40,609 bases of DNA from assembly GCA_964557295.1 (NCBI GenBank), contig CAZKZP010000025.1:1-40609 (forward strand), in the 5' to 3' direction. Shown here piece after piece: positions 1 through 7,607 of the stretch (positions are counted from its first letter, which is position 1; every line of letters starts with the position of its first letter). Under the pieces are notes generated by a model, which worked only from the letters and a program-made list of their open reading frames with translations, was not told the origin of the DNA and searched no databases. Made by a program: the position numbers and the translations under genes. Source of the DNA: JBFMHP01 sp964557295 (GTDB lineage Bacteria; Pseudomonadota; Gammaproteobacteria; RBG-16-57-12).

Positions 1-260
1 GCCCCGCCGACGATGCCGCCTTCCTGCACGGGCTGTTCGAGGGCATGGCGCGGATCGAACAGCTGGCCTATCAACGCCTGGCCGAGCTCGGCGCGCCCTA
101 CCCCAGCTCGATCCGTTCGGCCGGCGGCGGGGCGCAGAATGCCGTTTGGACCCAAATCCGCGGCCAGATGTTACGGGCTCCATTGGTTGAAGCAACGCAA
201 CAGGAAGCCGCCTATGGCAGCGCATGTCTGGCACGGCGCCCCATCGCCTGCAACCCGTAG
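1..260 (+). CDS. FGGY-family carbohydrate kinase, C-terminal fragment
   Basis: Partial gene entering from the left edge; reading from base 3 gives the last 85 residues. The segment GGGAQNAVWTQIRGQML resembles the conserved C-terminal region of FGGY sugar kinases (xylulokinase and ribulokinase type), in which a glycine-rich turn is followed by W-x-Q-I-x-A-x-x. These enzymes phosphorylate sugars or polyols in the cytoplasm with ATP. The substrate cannot be told from this end. The stop TAG at 258-260 lies inside the left arm of a REP-like inverted repeat, so the last few residues and the stop may have been supplied by repeat insertion. Family membership is fairly secure; substrate is unknown. 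Confidence 0.75.
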   Translation, partial: PADDAAFLHGLFEGMARIEQLAYQRLAELGAPYPSSIRSAGGGAQNAVWTQIRGQMLRAPLVEATQQEAAYGSACLARRPIACNP

Positions 261-324
261 GAGCGAGCCCTGCTCGCGAAATCACTGTTCAAAACCGCTG
301 ATCGCGAGCAGGGCTCACTCCTAC
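257..324. repeat. REP-like inverted repeat, GTAGGAGC type
   Basis: The left arm at 257-279 begins GTAGGAGCGAGCCCTGCTCG and the right arm at 302-324 ends ACTCCTAC. The two arms are reverse complements except for one position. The kinase stop codon lies in the left arm. Two more copies with the same GTAGGAGC ends lie at 1140-1200 and 35720-35789. REP elements of this type are moved by RAYT transposases in many gammaproteobacteria; no RAYT gene is in this window. The hairpin may also end transcription of the kinase gene. Confidence 0.85.
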
Positions 325-365
325 GGGGAGGGGCGGGGGCATTCATCGATTTAGGAGAGACAACA

Positions 366-1103
366 ATGATCAATCCCATCTTTGGCGCGAAATATTTTCT
401 GCAAGGCTTTACGCTGCTCATCAAGCCCGGCGTCTTCCCGTACGTGTTCATCCCCTTGCTGATCAATGTAGCGCTGTTCACCGTGGTGCTGATCCTCAGC
501 ATCGGTCAATTCGAACATCTGATGGCCTGGGTGATGTCCTATCTGCCCGATTGGCTGCAATGGCTGTCCGGCCTGCTCTGGGTGCTGTTCGCCCTCAGCC
601 TGCTGATCGTGATCTTTTTCACCTTCTCGCTGGTGGGCAACCTCATCGCCGCGCCGTTCAACGGCCTGCTCTCAGAGGCCGTGGCGCGTCATCTCCGGAG
701 TACGCCAGCGGAAACCCCTGCCACAAGCTGGGCGCAAGCCCTGACCGCGAGCCCGAAGATGCTCTGGAACGAAGGCAAAAAGCTGGGTTATTTCGCGAAA
801 CTGGCCATTCCGTTGTTAGTGCTGTTTTTCATCCCCGGACTGAACCTGTTCGCGCCACTGCTGTGGTTCCTGTTCTGCGCCTGGATGCTGGCCGTGGAAT
901 ACAGCGACTATCCCCTAGGCAATCGCGGCATGTCATTCCCGGACCAGCGCGCGCTGCTGCGCCAGTACCGCGGCAACAGCCTCGGCTTCGGCGCAACCGC
1001 CTTGGTCATGACCATGGTGCCCTTGCTCAATTTCATCGTGATGCCGGTGGCCGTGGCGGGCGCGACCGCGATGTGGGTGGATTATTACCGCAGACAACAG
1101 TGA
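366..1103 (+). CDS. cysZ: CysZ/EI24-family sulfate transport protein
   Basis: A 245-residue integral membrane protein with about four hydrophobic stretches (near residues 20-50, 65-95, 140-180 and 205-235). It matches the CysZ family, which moves sulfate across the inner membrane for cysteine synthesis. Supporting features are the opening MINPIFGAKYFLQGF, the NLIAAPFNGLLSE segment after the second membrane region, and the NRG-x-x-F loop late in the protein. Length is normal for the family. The start is backed by an AGGAGA ribosome site about 9 bases upstream. It stands between two REP hairpins and is not obviously in an operon. Some CysZ-like proteins are annotated only as EI24 domain proteins, so the sulfate role is inferred from the family. 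Confidence 0.85.
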   Translation: MINPIFGAKYFLQGFTLLIKPGVFPYVFIPLLINVALFTVVLILSIGQFEHLMAWVMSYLPDWLQWLSGLLWVLFALSLLIVIFFTFSLVGNLIAAPFNGLLSEAVARHLRSTPAETPATSWAQALTASPKMLWNEGKKLGYFAKLAIPLLVLFFIPGLNLFAPLLWFLFCAWMLAVEYSDYPLGNRGMSFPDQRALLRQYRGNSLGFGATALVMTMVPLLNFIVMPVAVAGATAMWVDYYRRQQ

Positions 1104-1139
1104 ATCGTGATGACAACGCATCGGATAAAAATGCCTCTT

Positions 1140-1200
1140 GTAGGAGCAAGCTTCAGCTTGCGATCATCAACATCAATCGCAAACTGAAGCTTGCTCCTAC
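1140..1200. repeat. REP-like inverted repeat, possible bidirectional terminator
   Basis: Arms GTAGGAGCAAGCTTCAG (1140-1156) and CTGAAGCTTGCTCCTAC (1184-1200) are exact reverse complements. The stem extends inward through TTGCGAT/ATCGCAA with one mismatch. It sits between the convergent cysZ and HD-GYP-like genes, where it could stop transcription from both sides. No strong T-run follows on either strand. Confidence 0.85.
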
Positions 1201-1229
1201 CTAAGATATCCGGTCACCGTGAAGATAGA

Positions 1230-2423
1230 TCACCCCCACAACAGCTCGGCGCTGAGGGGTTGCTCGATCAGCTCGAGCGAGACCACTTCCTTGATCTTGA
1301 ATTCGGTGTGCTGAGAATCGCGCACCACCGGCTTTTCATAGGGTCCGCCGCGCGGACTGACAAAACACATCACCCGGGGCGCGGCGCCCTTGGCGCCACG
1401 GCGCAGCACGATGCCGACATCCCCATTGAACAGGCGCACGCACATTCCCGGCGGATACAGCCCCAGCATCTTGATGAAGGCCTGCGCCAACAGCGCCTTT
1501 TTTGAATCCTTCAATGACAGGTACAAGCTGCGCAGCGACTCGATCGGCGACATCGCCTGACGATAATAGCGCGCGGAAATCATCGCGTGATAGCGGTCGG
1601 TCATGCTGACCAGCATCGATTCCCGGCTCAGCCCACTCTCATCCAGCCCGCGCGGATAACCCTTGCCGTCGTGTTCCTCGTGATGCTGCAAAATGGTCTC
1701 CAGCCACTTTGCATCCTTGACGCCGACGGCCCGCAACAGCTCGACGCCGCGCTCCGGGTGCGCACGGACCGCCGCCCGCTGCTCGTCGCTCAGCGGCTCT
1801 TTCTGCGCGCACAGTTGCTCCTGCAACTGGCGCATGCCGATATTGGAGGTGATCACCGCGCAGATCATGCTCAAGCGGTCATCCTCGTCCATGGTCAAGG
1901 TGCGGCTGGCCAGCTCGCACAAGATGGCCGAATGCAGCGGATGGCGCACGGTGTATTTGCCGCGCTTGTCCATGTGGACCACGCCGAGCGCGGCATCGGG
2001 ATTCACCCAGCAGATGTCCTGCACCTGCTGGGCCAGTTCGTACACGCGATGGGAGATTTTATTGCTGAGACCCTGTTCGATATCCTCGAACACGCCGGCG
2101 AGTTCGGCGTGCAAATGGGTGATCGTCTCGAAGAACCCGATCTTGAGATTGCGCTGGCGGCGCACCGGCGGGGCGATCTCCACTTCCCCCTTCGGGGCGG
2201 GCGCTGCCGCTGGCGCGGCGGGCGCGTCGGCCCCCTCGGCGAAATCGCGATAGATGCCCTTGCGCACCATGGCCACGATCCGTCCGAGCATCGCATACGT
2301 CACCTCATCGCCTTGCTTGAACACGGCGCTGCCGCCGCTTTCCGCGTCATGCAGCGTCCAGGGCAGACCAGTGCCGACCTTTATATTCTTGGTATCCGCT
2401 TCGACGAGTTTGACGCGCGCCAT
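1230..2423 (-). CDS. HD-GYP-like protein with a degenerate HD dyad
   Basis: 397 residues. The N-terminal part (1-60) has no recognised domain and is followed by an Ala/Pro-rich linker (about 62-85). The C-terminal half resembles HD-GYP cyclic-di-GMP phosphodiesterases: H161-P-L-H164-S, H222-P, the signature HHEEHDGKGYPRGL at 247-260, and D276. At the position of the family's HD dyad, usually in a context like LLHDIGK, the protein reads ITSNIGM, so H and D become S193 and N194. Loss of these metal ligands predicts weak or absent c-di-GMP hydrolysis and perhaps a sensing or scaffold role. No membrane segment or signal peptide is seen. The ribosome site is weak. It is read toward cysZ, and a 97-base gap separates it from the upstream aminotransferase gene on the same strand. 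Confidence 0.8.
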   Translation of the reverse strand: MARVKLVEADTKNIKVGTGLPWTLHDAESGGSAVFKQGDEVTYAMLGRIVAMVRKGIYRDFAEGADAPAAPAAAPAPKGEVEIAPPVRRQRNLKIGFFETITHLHAELAGVFEDIEQGLSNKISHRVYELAQQVQDICWVNPDAALGVVHMDKRGKYTVRHPLHSAILCELASRTLTMDEDDRLSMICAVITSNIGMRQLQEQLCAQKEPLSDEQRAAVRAHPERGVELLRAVGVKDAKWLETILQHHEEHDGKGYPRGLDESGLSRESMLVSMTDRYHAMISARYYRQAMSPIESLRSLYLSLKDSKKALLAQAFIKMLGLYPPGMCVRLFNGDVGIVLRRGAKGAAPRVMCFVSPRGGPYEKPVVRDSQHTEFKIKEVVSLELIEQPLSAELLWG

Positions 2424-2520
2424 GGGTGCTGTGTTTCCGTATCCGACGAATGTGGCGTTTGATTAAAATTGCTTCAAATGATATCGACCCCGGCGCGATA
2501 TCCTTTACAGCGTGTGGGAT

Positions 2521-3701
2521 TCATCTTTCTTCGAGATAGCGCCGGATCCTGGCGACGGCCTCCATCAGATTTTCCAGAGAGTTGGCGTAAGAAAAACGCA
2601 CGTAGCGTTGCGGGGCGTTGGCGCCGAAATCCAGGCCCGGCGTCACCGCCACCCCGGCCTTGTCCAGCAGGTCGAGCACGAACGGATAACTGTCACTGGT
2701 CAGGCGGCTGCAATCGGCGTAGATGTAAAACGCGCCCTGCGGTTCGCACGGCACCTCGAAGCCCAACTGACGCAAGGCGGGGAGCAGAAAATCGCGGCGC
2801 CGCTGGTATTCCGCGCGGCGCTGCTCCAGCTCCGCGATGGTCTGCGGCGCGAACGCCGCCAGCGCGGCATATTGCGAGACCGTCGGCGCGGCCAGGAAGA
2901 TGTTCTGCGCCAGCTTGTCCACCGCGGCGACATACCCCGGCGGCACCACCAACCAGCCCAGGCGCCAGCCGGTCATGCAGAAATATTTCGAGAAACTGTT
3001 GATCACGAACAATTGATCGGAAATCGCGAGCGCCGTTGGCACGTCCNNNNNNNNNNGTCCTGGCCGTAGGTCAGACCGTGATAGATCTCGTCGACGATGA
3101 GACGGCCGCCGCGCTGCGCCACCGCCGCGTGAATCGCGCGCAGCTCCGCAGCGTCCACCACCGTGCCCGTGGGATTGGAAGGGCTGGCCACCAGCGCGAC
3201 CTGGGTCCGCGCCGACCAGTGCTGCGCGATGTGTTCGGCCGTGAGCTGAAAATTACTCGTGGCATCCACCGGCACGCTCAGCGGCACGCCCTCCAGAAAC
3301 CGCGCGAAGTTCTTGTTGCAGGGATAGCCGGGATCGGCCAGCAGGACTTCATCATCAGGATCGACCAGCACCCCGAGCGCCAGCAGCAAGGCGCCGGAGG
3401 CGCCGGGTGTCACGATGATGCGCTCGGGCGCCACCTCCACCTGATAACGCTGCCGGTAAAACGCGCTGATCGCCTCGCGCAGCGCCGGCAGTCCCAGCGC
3501 CGGCGTGTACTGCGTCTGCCCGGCCTGCAAGGCCTGTTGCGCGGCAGTCACCACGGGGGCCGGCGTCGGAAAATCCGGCTCGCCGATCTCCAGATGGATG
3601 ATGGAGCGGCCCTGCGCCTCCAGCGCCCGGGCGCGGGCCAGCAGTTCCATGACATGGAACGGCTGGATATCCCTCATCCGCGTGGCGAATCTATCCGCCA
3701 T
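2521..3701 (-). CDS. Class I/II PLP-dependent aminotransferase, interrupted by an assembly gap
   Basis: A fold-type I aminotransferase of about 388 residues, cut by 10 N at 3047-3056. The N-terminal part (3701 to 3057, 215 residues) has LEIGEPDFPTP near the start, the NPTG motif and DEIYHGLTYGQD. The C-terminal part has the PLP-lysine region NSFSKYFCMTGWRLGW, and ends YLEER. The bases gtcc occur on both sides of the gap. Joining them once gives YGQD-VPTALA in frame and a normal family length, so this is probably an assembly artefact and not a broken gene. The start overlaps the end of the HAD phosphatase gene by 11 bases, indicating co-transcription. It probably acts on aspartate, alanine or an aromatic amino acid with a 2-oxoacid; the substrate is not clear. 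Confidence 0.85.
3047..3056. other. Assembly gap of 10 N
   Basis: Ten N lie between two copies of gtcc (3043-3046 and 3057-3060). The adjoining reading frames join cleanly if the gap and one copy of gtcc are removed, so the true sequence is probably shorter than shown. Confidence 0.95.
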
Positions 3702-4464
3702 GCGCGGCCTTGTGGATTTTCCGGATCAGTCCGAGATCGACGTGCGTGTGACCGTGGGCATCGCCCGCCAGCACCTTGAAGGGCGCATCCGGCTCGCCGA
3801 GCTGATCGACGACGATGGCCGCGCCGCTGAAATCATCCTCCTCGGTATAACCGTTGATGGTGATGACCGTGGCCAGACGCGCCTGGCTCGACGCCAGGAT
3901 GCCGTTGCGCGAATCCTCGAAGGCCACGCAGTGCTCCGGCGCCAGATTCATCTCCTGCATCACATAATGATAGATATCCGGTGCCGGCTTCTTGGCCGGG
4001 ACGATATCACCCGCGCCGATCACCTCGAACCAGTCCAGCGCATGCTCGCCGAGGGTATAGGCCAACAGCGCCGAGACGTTTTCCGGGGTCGTCGTCGTGG
4101 CGATCGCCAGACGGATGCCCGCGGCGCGCGCCTCATCGAGCAGCCGCGCCACGCCGGGGCGCAGCGGGATCTGGCCGCGCGAGAGCAGTTCGGTGTAGAA
4201 CGTCGTCTTGGAGGCATGCAGCCCCGCCACGAAATCGGAGAAATTGCCGGGACGCTGAAACCCGGTATTGTATTTGTCCAGATAATAGCGGATACGCTCC
4301 TTGCCGCCGGTCACCGCCAGCAACTCGCCATACAGCCCCACGGACCAGTCCCAATCCAGACCGGCATTGGCAAAGGCCATATTGAACGCTACCCGGTGCC
4401 CGTCACGTTCGGTATCGGCCAGGGTACCGTCCACATCAAAAATCAACGCCTGTAAACTGCTCAT
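3691..4464 (-). CDS. HAD-superfamily phosphatase, CbbY-like
   Basis: 257 residues, cytoplasmic. HAD motif I is IFDVDGTLADTE at 8-19, with the nucleophile at the first Asp and the acid/base two residues on. Motif II is the ATTTTPENV region, the motif III lysine lies in the PAKKPAPDIYHYVM stretch, and motif IV is the acidic FEDSRNG. The helical cap and the TERDGHRVAFNMAF start are typical of CbbY, which removes phosphate from xylulose-1,5-bisphosphate, a RuBisCO inhibitor, in autotrophs. CbbY-like proteins also occur without RuBisCO, and none is in this window, so the substrate remains open. A GAGGGTGAG ribosome site precedes the ATG. Its end overlaps the aminotransferase start, so the two genes form an operon read away from dksA. 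Confidence 0.82.
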   Translation of the reverse strand: MSSLQALIFDVDGTLADTERDGHRVAFNMAFANAGLDWDWSVGLYGELLAVTGGKERIRYYLDKYNTGFQRPGNFSDFVAGLHASKTTFYTELLSRGQIPLRPGVARLLDEARAAGIRLAIATTTTPENVSALLAYTLGEHALDWFEVIGAGDIVPAKKPAPDIYHYVMQEMNLAPEHCVAFEDSRNGILASSQARLATVITINGYTEEDDFSGAAIVVDQLGEPDAPFKVLAGDAHGHTHVDLGLIRKIHKAAHGG

Positions 4465-4549
4465 CGCTCACCCTCTCGTTCTTTAAGCCCGCCTATGTTA
4501 CTTACTTACCCCCACCATGACAAAAGCCCTTGCAACCCCTGTCATTTTA

Positions 4550-4578
4550 TTGCTCTTTGATTTGGATTCTGCTATAGA
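4550..4578 (+). promoter_or_regulatory. Predicted sigma-70 promoter of dksA
   Basis: TTGCTC (4550-4555) and TATAGA (4573-4578) are separated by 17 bases. They lie upstream of the AGGAGG ribosome site (4606-4611) and the ATG at 4616. Its position inside the longer open frame argues that translation does not begin at 4517. The -35 match is modest. Confidence 0.5.
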
Positions 4579-4615
4579 TGCACGCTTACATTTTATTGGA
4601 CAGGTAGGAGGCCTC

Positions 4616-5455
4616 ATGGCTCAAGCTAAAGCCAAAAAGACACCCTCAAAAACAGCTGCACCGAAGAAGGCAACGGCCTCTGCAAGCAAAGTGGTGAAAA
4701 AAACTCCGGCCAAGTCACCCGCGAGTAAGTCAAGTGTGACTAAGTCACCCGTAAAAGCCCCCGCTAAAAAACCGGCCAAGGCGCCCGCAAAGCCCGTTGT
4801 GAAGACTGCCGCAAAACCCGCACCCAAGGCTAAACCAGCGGCGAAACCCGCCGCTAAGACTACTGCGAAAACCTCTGCCCCGAAGGCTGCGCCGGCTGCG
4901 AAACCAGTCGCCAAGCCCGCCGCGAAAACCGCGACGCCGAAGGCTGAGCCACCCAAGAAAAAGGCTATGACGACAAAACCTGCTGTTAAAAAGACATCCA
5001 CCGCTCCGACCGCTCAGGCAACCGAGACCGCCTCTCTGCTGGACTCTTTCACCAACTTCACCCCTTACAATGTGAAGAAGGGCGAAAACTACATGAACAA
5101 CGGCCAGATCGAGCACTTCCGCAAGATCCTCGCGGGCTGGAAGCAGGAATTGATGGTGAAGGTGGATGAGACCGTGCATCACATGCAGGACGAGTCCAGC
5201 AACGTCCCTGATCCCAACGATCGCGCCACGATCGAATCCGATTTCACCATGGAACTGCGCACCCGCGACCGCGAGCGCAAGCTCATCAAAAAGATCGAAG
5301 AGTCGATCAAAACCCTCGACAGCGGCGATTACGGCTATTGCGAGAACTGCGGTGAAGAAATCGGCATCCGCCGCCTGGAAGCGCGCCCGACCGCGCAACT
5401 GTGCATCGATTGCAAGACGCTGGACGAAATCCGGGAAAAACACATCAATCGCTGA
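4616..5455 (+). CDS. dksA: RNA polymerase-binding factor DksA with a Lys/Ala/Pro-rich N-terminal tail
   Basis: 279 residues. The C-terminal ~150 residues are clear DksA: the coiled-coil tip has DPNDRA (Asp199, Asp202, Ala204), matching the DxxDxA motif that reaches the polymerase active site, and the zinc finger has Cys242, Cys245, Cys263 and Cys266 around IGIRRLEARPTAQL. DksA works with ppGpp to retune transcription at rRNA and amino-acid promoters. The first ~130 residues are a low-complexity run of Lys, Ala, Pro and Thr with KPAAK-type repeats, like histone H1-like proteins such as AlgP; E. coli DksA (151 residues) lacks this. The start at 4616 is chosen over 4517 because AGGAGG lies 4 bases upstream and a promoter lies between the two. 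A terminator follows. gluQ, the usual neighbour of dksA, lies about 1.2 kb downstream. Confidence 0.93.
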   Translation: MAQAKAKKTPSKTAAPKKATASASKVVKKTPAKSPASKSSVTKSPVKAPAKKPAKAPAKPVVKTAAKPAPKAKPAAKPAAKTTAKTSAPKAAPAAKPVAKPAAKTATPKAEPPKKKAMTTKPAVKKTSTAPTAQATETASLLDSFTNFTPYNVKKGENYMNNGQIEHFRKILAGWKQELMVKVDETVHHMQDESSNVPDPNDRATIESDFTMELRTRDRERKLIKKIEESIKTLDSGDYGYCENCGEEIGIRRLEARPTAQLCIDCKTLDEIREKHINR

Positions 5456-5478
5456 GGCATACCGCCTCATGGGATGGA

Positions 5479-5501
5479 GGGGGGCTCAGTGCTCCCCTTT
5501 T
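5479..5501 (+). terminator. Rho-independent terminator of dksA
   Basis: GGGGGG (5479-5484) pairs with CTCCCC (5492-5497, one G-U pair) across a 7-base loop and is followed by TTTT. It begins 24 bases after the dksA stop. Confidence 0.75.
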
Positions 5502-5525
5502 CATTGGTGCGGGCTGTTCAGTAAG

Positions 5526-5807
5526 TCACGTTTTCTCGAGGACCCGCAGCTTGTTATCGCGGGCAAAGGCCATGATGTATCTGTAGCCCTCGGGATTTAT
5601 CTCCCGGAAACTCTCGTCGACCATGAGGCATTTGGTTCCGTTGACCATGCACGGCTGCACTTGATCTGAATAGTGCAGGCGGTGGTCCCGTCCAAATCGA
5701 CCCATCAGGCCGGAAATACGCTCTATCCAATCGCTCGGACGGAATTGCCTGCCATCCTCGCGCACACTTTCGATAACCCATTTGGTCTGTTGCGCCGCCA
5801 TATCCAA
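5526..5807 (-). CDS. DUF3579 family protein
   Basis: A small soluble protein of 93 residues. Key stretches are FRPSDWIERISGLM near residue 22, LHYSDQVQP, GTKCLMVDES and a C-terminal FARDNKL. From memory these match the DUF3579 family (RPSDW-x-ERL, YS-x-x-V-x-P, KC-V-VD, A-x-DN-x-L), which is common in beta- and gammaproteobacteria and has no known function. There is no signal peptide or membrane segment. It is read toward dksA and appears to be a single gene, since the peroxiredoxin terminator lies upstream of it. Confidence 0.7.
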   Translation of the reverse strand: MDMAAQQTKWVIESVREDGRQFRPSDWIERISGLMGRFGRDHRLHYSDQVQPCMVNGTKCLMVDESFREINPEGYRYIMAFARDNKLRVLEKT

Positions 5808-5894
5808 AGCCCCATCAATATATAACGCAATACTTATTGCCCATCATCGTTGTATGTATCTGGACTAAACCTGAAAACTTTAGCGGAAATAAAC

Positions 5895-5930
5895 AAAATG
5901 GCCGCAGAGTTCGCACTCTGCGGCCATTTT
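5895..5930. terminator. Strong intrinsic terminator downstream of the peroxiredoxin gene
   Basis: A perfect 15-base-pair stem: AAAATGGCCGCAGAG (5895-5909), loop ttcgca, then the exact reverse complement (5916-5930). A-runs and T-runs close both ends, so it can act in both directions. It lies 26 bases beyond the peroxiredoxin stop on the minus strand. Confidence 0.9.
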
Positions 5931-5955
5931 GGATTTACCCAGGCGGTCGGTAGTA

Positions 5956-6555
5956 TTACAGCTCTTTGGAGTGCTTGCTCAGGTAGCTGGCAACGCCCTT
6001 GGCATCGGGCTTCATGCCCTCGTCGCCCTTCTTCCAGCCGGCGGGGCAAACTTCACCGTGTTTTTCAGTAAATTGCAGCGCATCGACCAGACGCAGCATT
6101 TCGTCGACATTGCGGCCCAGCGGCAGATTGTTGACGATCTGCGCCTGCACCACGCCCTGCTTGTCGATCAGGAATGAGGCGCGCAGCGCCACACCCGCCG
6201 GGTGCTCGATGCCGTAGGCCTGAGCGATCTCGTGTTTGACATCGGCCACCAGTGGGAAACCGACCGGGCCGATGCCGCCCTTGTCGACCGGGGTGTTGCG
6301 CCAGGCGAAGTGCGTGAACTGCGAGTCGATGGACACACCGACGATCTCGACGCCCAGTTCCTTGAACGCCTTCGACCGATGGTCATGGGCAATGATCTCG
6401 GAAGGACATACGAAGGTGAAGTCCAACGGATAGAAGAACAGCACGACGTATTTGCCGCGCAGGTCTGAGAGTTTGAAATTTTCTTTGATGCTGCCATCGC
6501 CCATCACGGCGGCGGCGGTAAAATCAGGGGCTTGTTTGGTTACCAGTACGCTCAC
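5956..6555 (-). CDS. Typical 2-Cys peroxiredoxin (AhpC/TSA family)
   Basis: 199 residues, cytoplasmic, of the Prx1/AhpC type. The peroxidatic cysteine is in DFTFVCPSEI (about residue 50), the resolving cysteine is in HGEVCPAGW (about residue 171), and the catalytic Thr and Arg positions appear in the PLDFTF and AFLRA-like SFLI contexts. It reduces hydrogen peroxide and organic hydroperoxides with a thioredoxin- or AhpF-type reductant; no ahpF is nearby. The start is GTG, supported by GGAGG 8 bases upstream. The gene is monocistronic, divergent from gluQ across a 146-base gap, and ends at a strong terminator. No OxyR-type site could be identified with confidence. Confidence 0.92.
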   Translation of the reverse strand: MSVLVTKQAPDFTAAAVMGDGSIKENFKLSDLRGKYVVLFFYPLDFTFVCPSEIIAHDHRSKAFKELGVEIVGVSIDSQFTHFAWRNTPVDKGGIGPVGFPLVADVKHEIAQAYGIEHPAGVALRASFLIDKQGVVQAQIVNNLPLGRNVDEMLRLVDALQFTEKHGEVCPAGWKKGDEGMKPDAKGVASYLSKHSKEL

Positions 6556-6701
6556 TTGAAGTTCCTCCAGAAATATCGTTGATCATTTTAGTACGCCAAT
6601 AAATCATACCCTCACCCTTAGACCGAGTCTAGGGCTGAGTGACTTGGAAGGTCTGGGTCTATTATGGACAATAAGGGCAAAATTGCCATATTTAGCCTAC
6701 T

Positions 6702-7556
6702 ATGCATCGAGACTATCGCGGGCGTTTTGCCCCCTCTCCCACCGGCCCCCTGCATTTCGGCTCCCTGATCGCCGCCCTCGGCAGCTTTCTTCAGGCCCGG
6801 ACGATGCGTGGCCGCTGGCTGGTCCGCATCGAAGACCTCGACCCGCCGCGCGAGGTGGCGGGCGCCGCCGATGACATCCTGCGCTGCCTCGATGCCTTCG
6901 GCCTGCATTGGGACGAAGAGGTCTGGTATCAAAGCCGGCGCCGCGAAGCCTATCTCGCGGCGCTGGAAGAGCTGGGCAAACTGGACGTGACCTACCACTG
7001 CGGATGCAGCCGCAAGGAACTCGCGGGATACGAGATCTATCCCGGTATCTGCCGCGCCGGTCTGCCGAACGGGAAAGAGCCCAGGGCCGTTCGGCTGCGC
7101 GCGCCCGCCACCCCCATCGCATTCACCGATATCGCCCGCACCCTCGGCGATTTCGTCATCCGGCGCGCGGACGCACTCTTCGCGTATTCACTGGCGGTCG
7201 TCGTCGACGATGCCGCGCAAGGCATCAGCGAGATCATCCGCGGCAGCGATCTGCTGGAACTCACCGGCGGCCAGATCCATCTCCAGCGGCTGCTCGGCCT
7301 AGCCACCCCGCGATACGGACATCTGCCTGTCGCCGTCAATCAACAGGGCGAAAAACTCAGCAAACAGACCTTCGCCCCGCCCCTCGATTACAAAGATCCC
7401 GCGCCCGCGCTGTGGCGCGCCCTGGCATTCCTCGGACTGAAGCCACCGCTGGAATTACAGCGGGAGCCTGTGCATCTACTCCTGGACTGGGCCTTGGAGC
7501 AATGGACGATGCAGTCCGTTCCGAAGGTCAGGGCGATGCCGTTCATCGGCGCGTAA
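6702..7556 (+). CDS. gluQ: Glutamyl-Q tRNA(Asp) synthetase
   Basis: 284 residues. It is a truncated relative of glutamyl-tRNA synthetase without the anticodon-binding domain; it attaches glutamate to queuosine at position 34 of tRNA(Asp). GRFAPSPTGPLHFGSL (residues 7-22) carries the HIGH-like motif as HFGS. RIEDLDPPRE is the Glu-AMP region. Zinc ligands are C-x-C with a later Tyr and Cys in YHCGCSRKEL and YPGICR. The KMSKS-like loop is KLSKQ near residue 225. Length fits GluQ (about 290-300). dksA and gluQ are adjacent in many gammaproteobacteria; here they are separated by two minus-strand genes. The ribosome site is poor. Confidence 0.93.
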   Translation: MHRDYRGRFAPSPTGPLHFGSLIAALGSFLQARTMRGRWLVRIEDLDPPREVAGAADDILRCLDAFGLHWDEEVWYQSRRREAYLAALEELGKLDVTYHCGCSRKELAGYEIYPGICRAGLPNGKEPRAVRLRAPATPIAFTDIARTLGDFVIRRADALFAYSLAVVVDDAAQGISEIIRGSDLLELTGGQIHLQRLLGLATPRYGHLPVAVNQQGEKLSKQTFAPPLDYKDPAPALWRALAFLGLKPPLELQREPVHLLLDWALEQWTMQSVPKVRAMPFIGA

Positions 7557-7566
7557 AAATGCCTGG

Positions 7567-7594
7567 CTGGATTCCGGCAGGCGCCGGAATGACG
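7567..7594. repeat. Dispersed repeat with an ATTCCGGC palindrome
   Basis: CTGGATTCCGGC-AGGC-GCCGGAATGACG contains an 8-base-pair perfect stem (ATTCCGGC/GCCGGAAT) and a 4-base loop. This short repeat type is scattered through many proteobacterial genomes. It lies between the convergent gluQ and polymerase genes and may help end both transcripts. Confidence 0.6.
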
Positions 7595-7607
7595 ACTGGT
7601 TCAATCC

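Noticed and set aside
2521..3701. Aminotransferase as a frameshifted pseudogene
   Set aside because: The frame change falls exactly at the N run, and removing the filler restores one normal-length protein.
4517..4615. A longer N-terminus for DksA starting at 4517
   Set aside because: The extra 33 residues are hydrophobic and unlike the family, a predicted promoter lies inside them, and a strong AGGAGG precedes the ATG at 4616.
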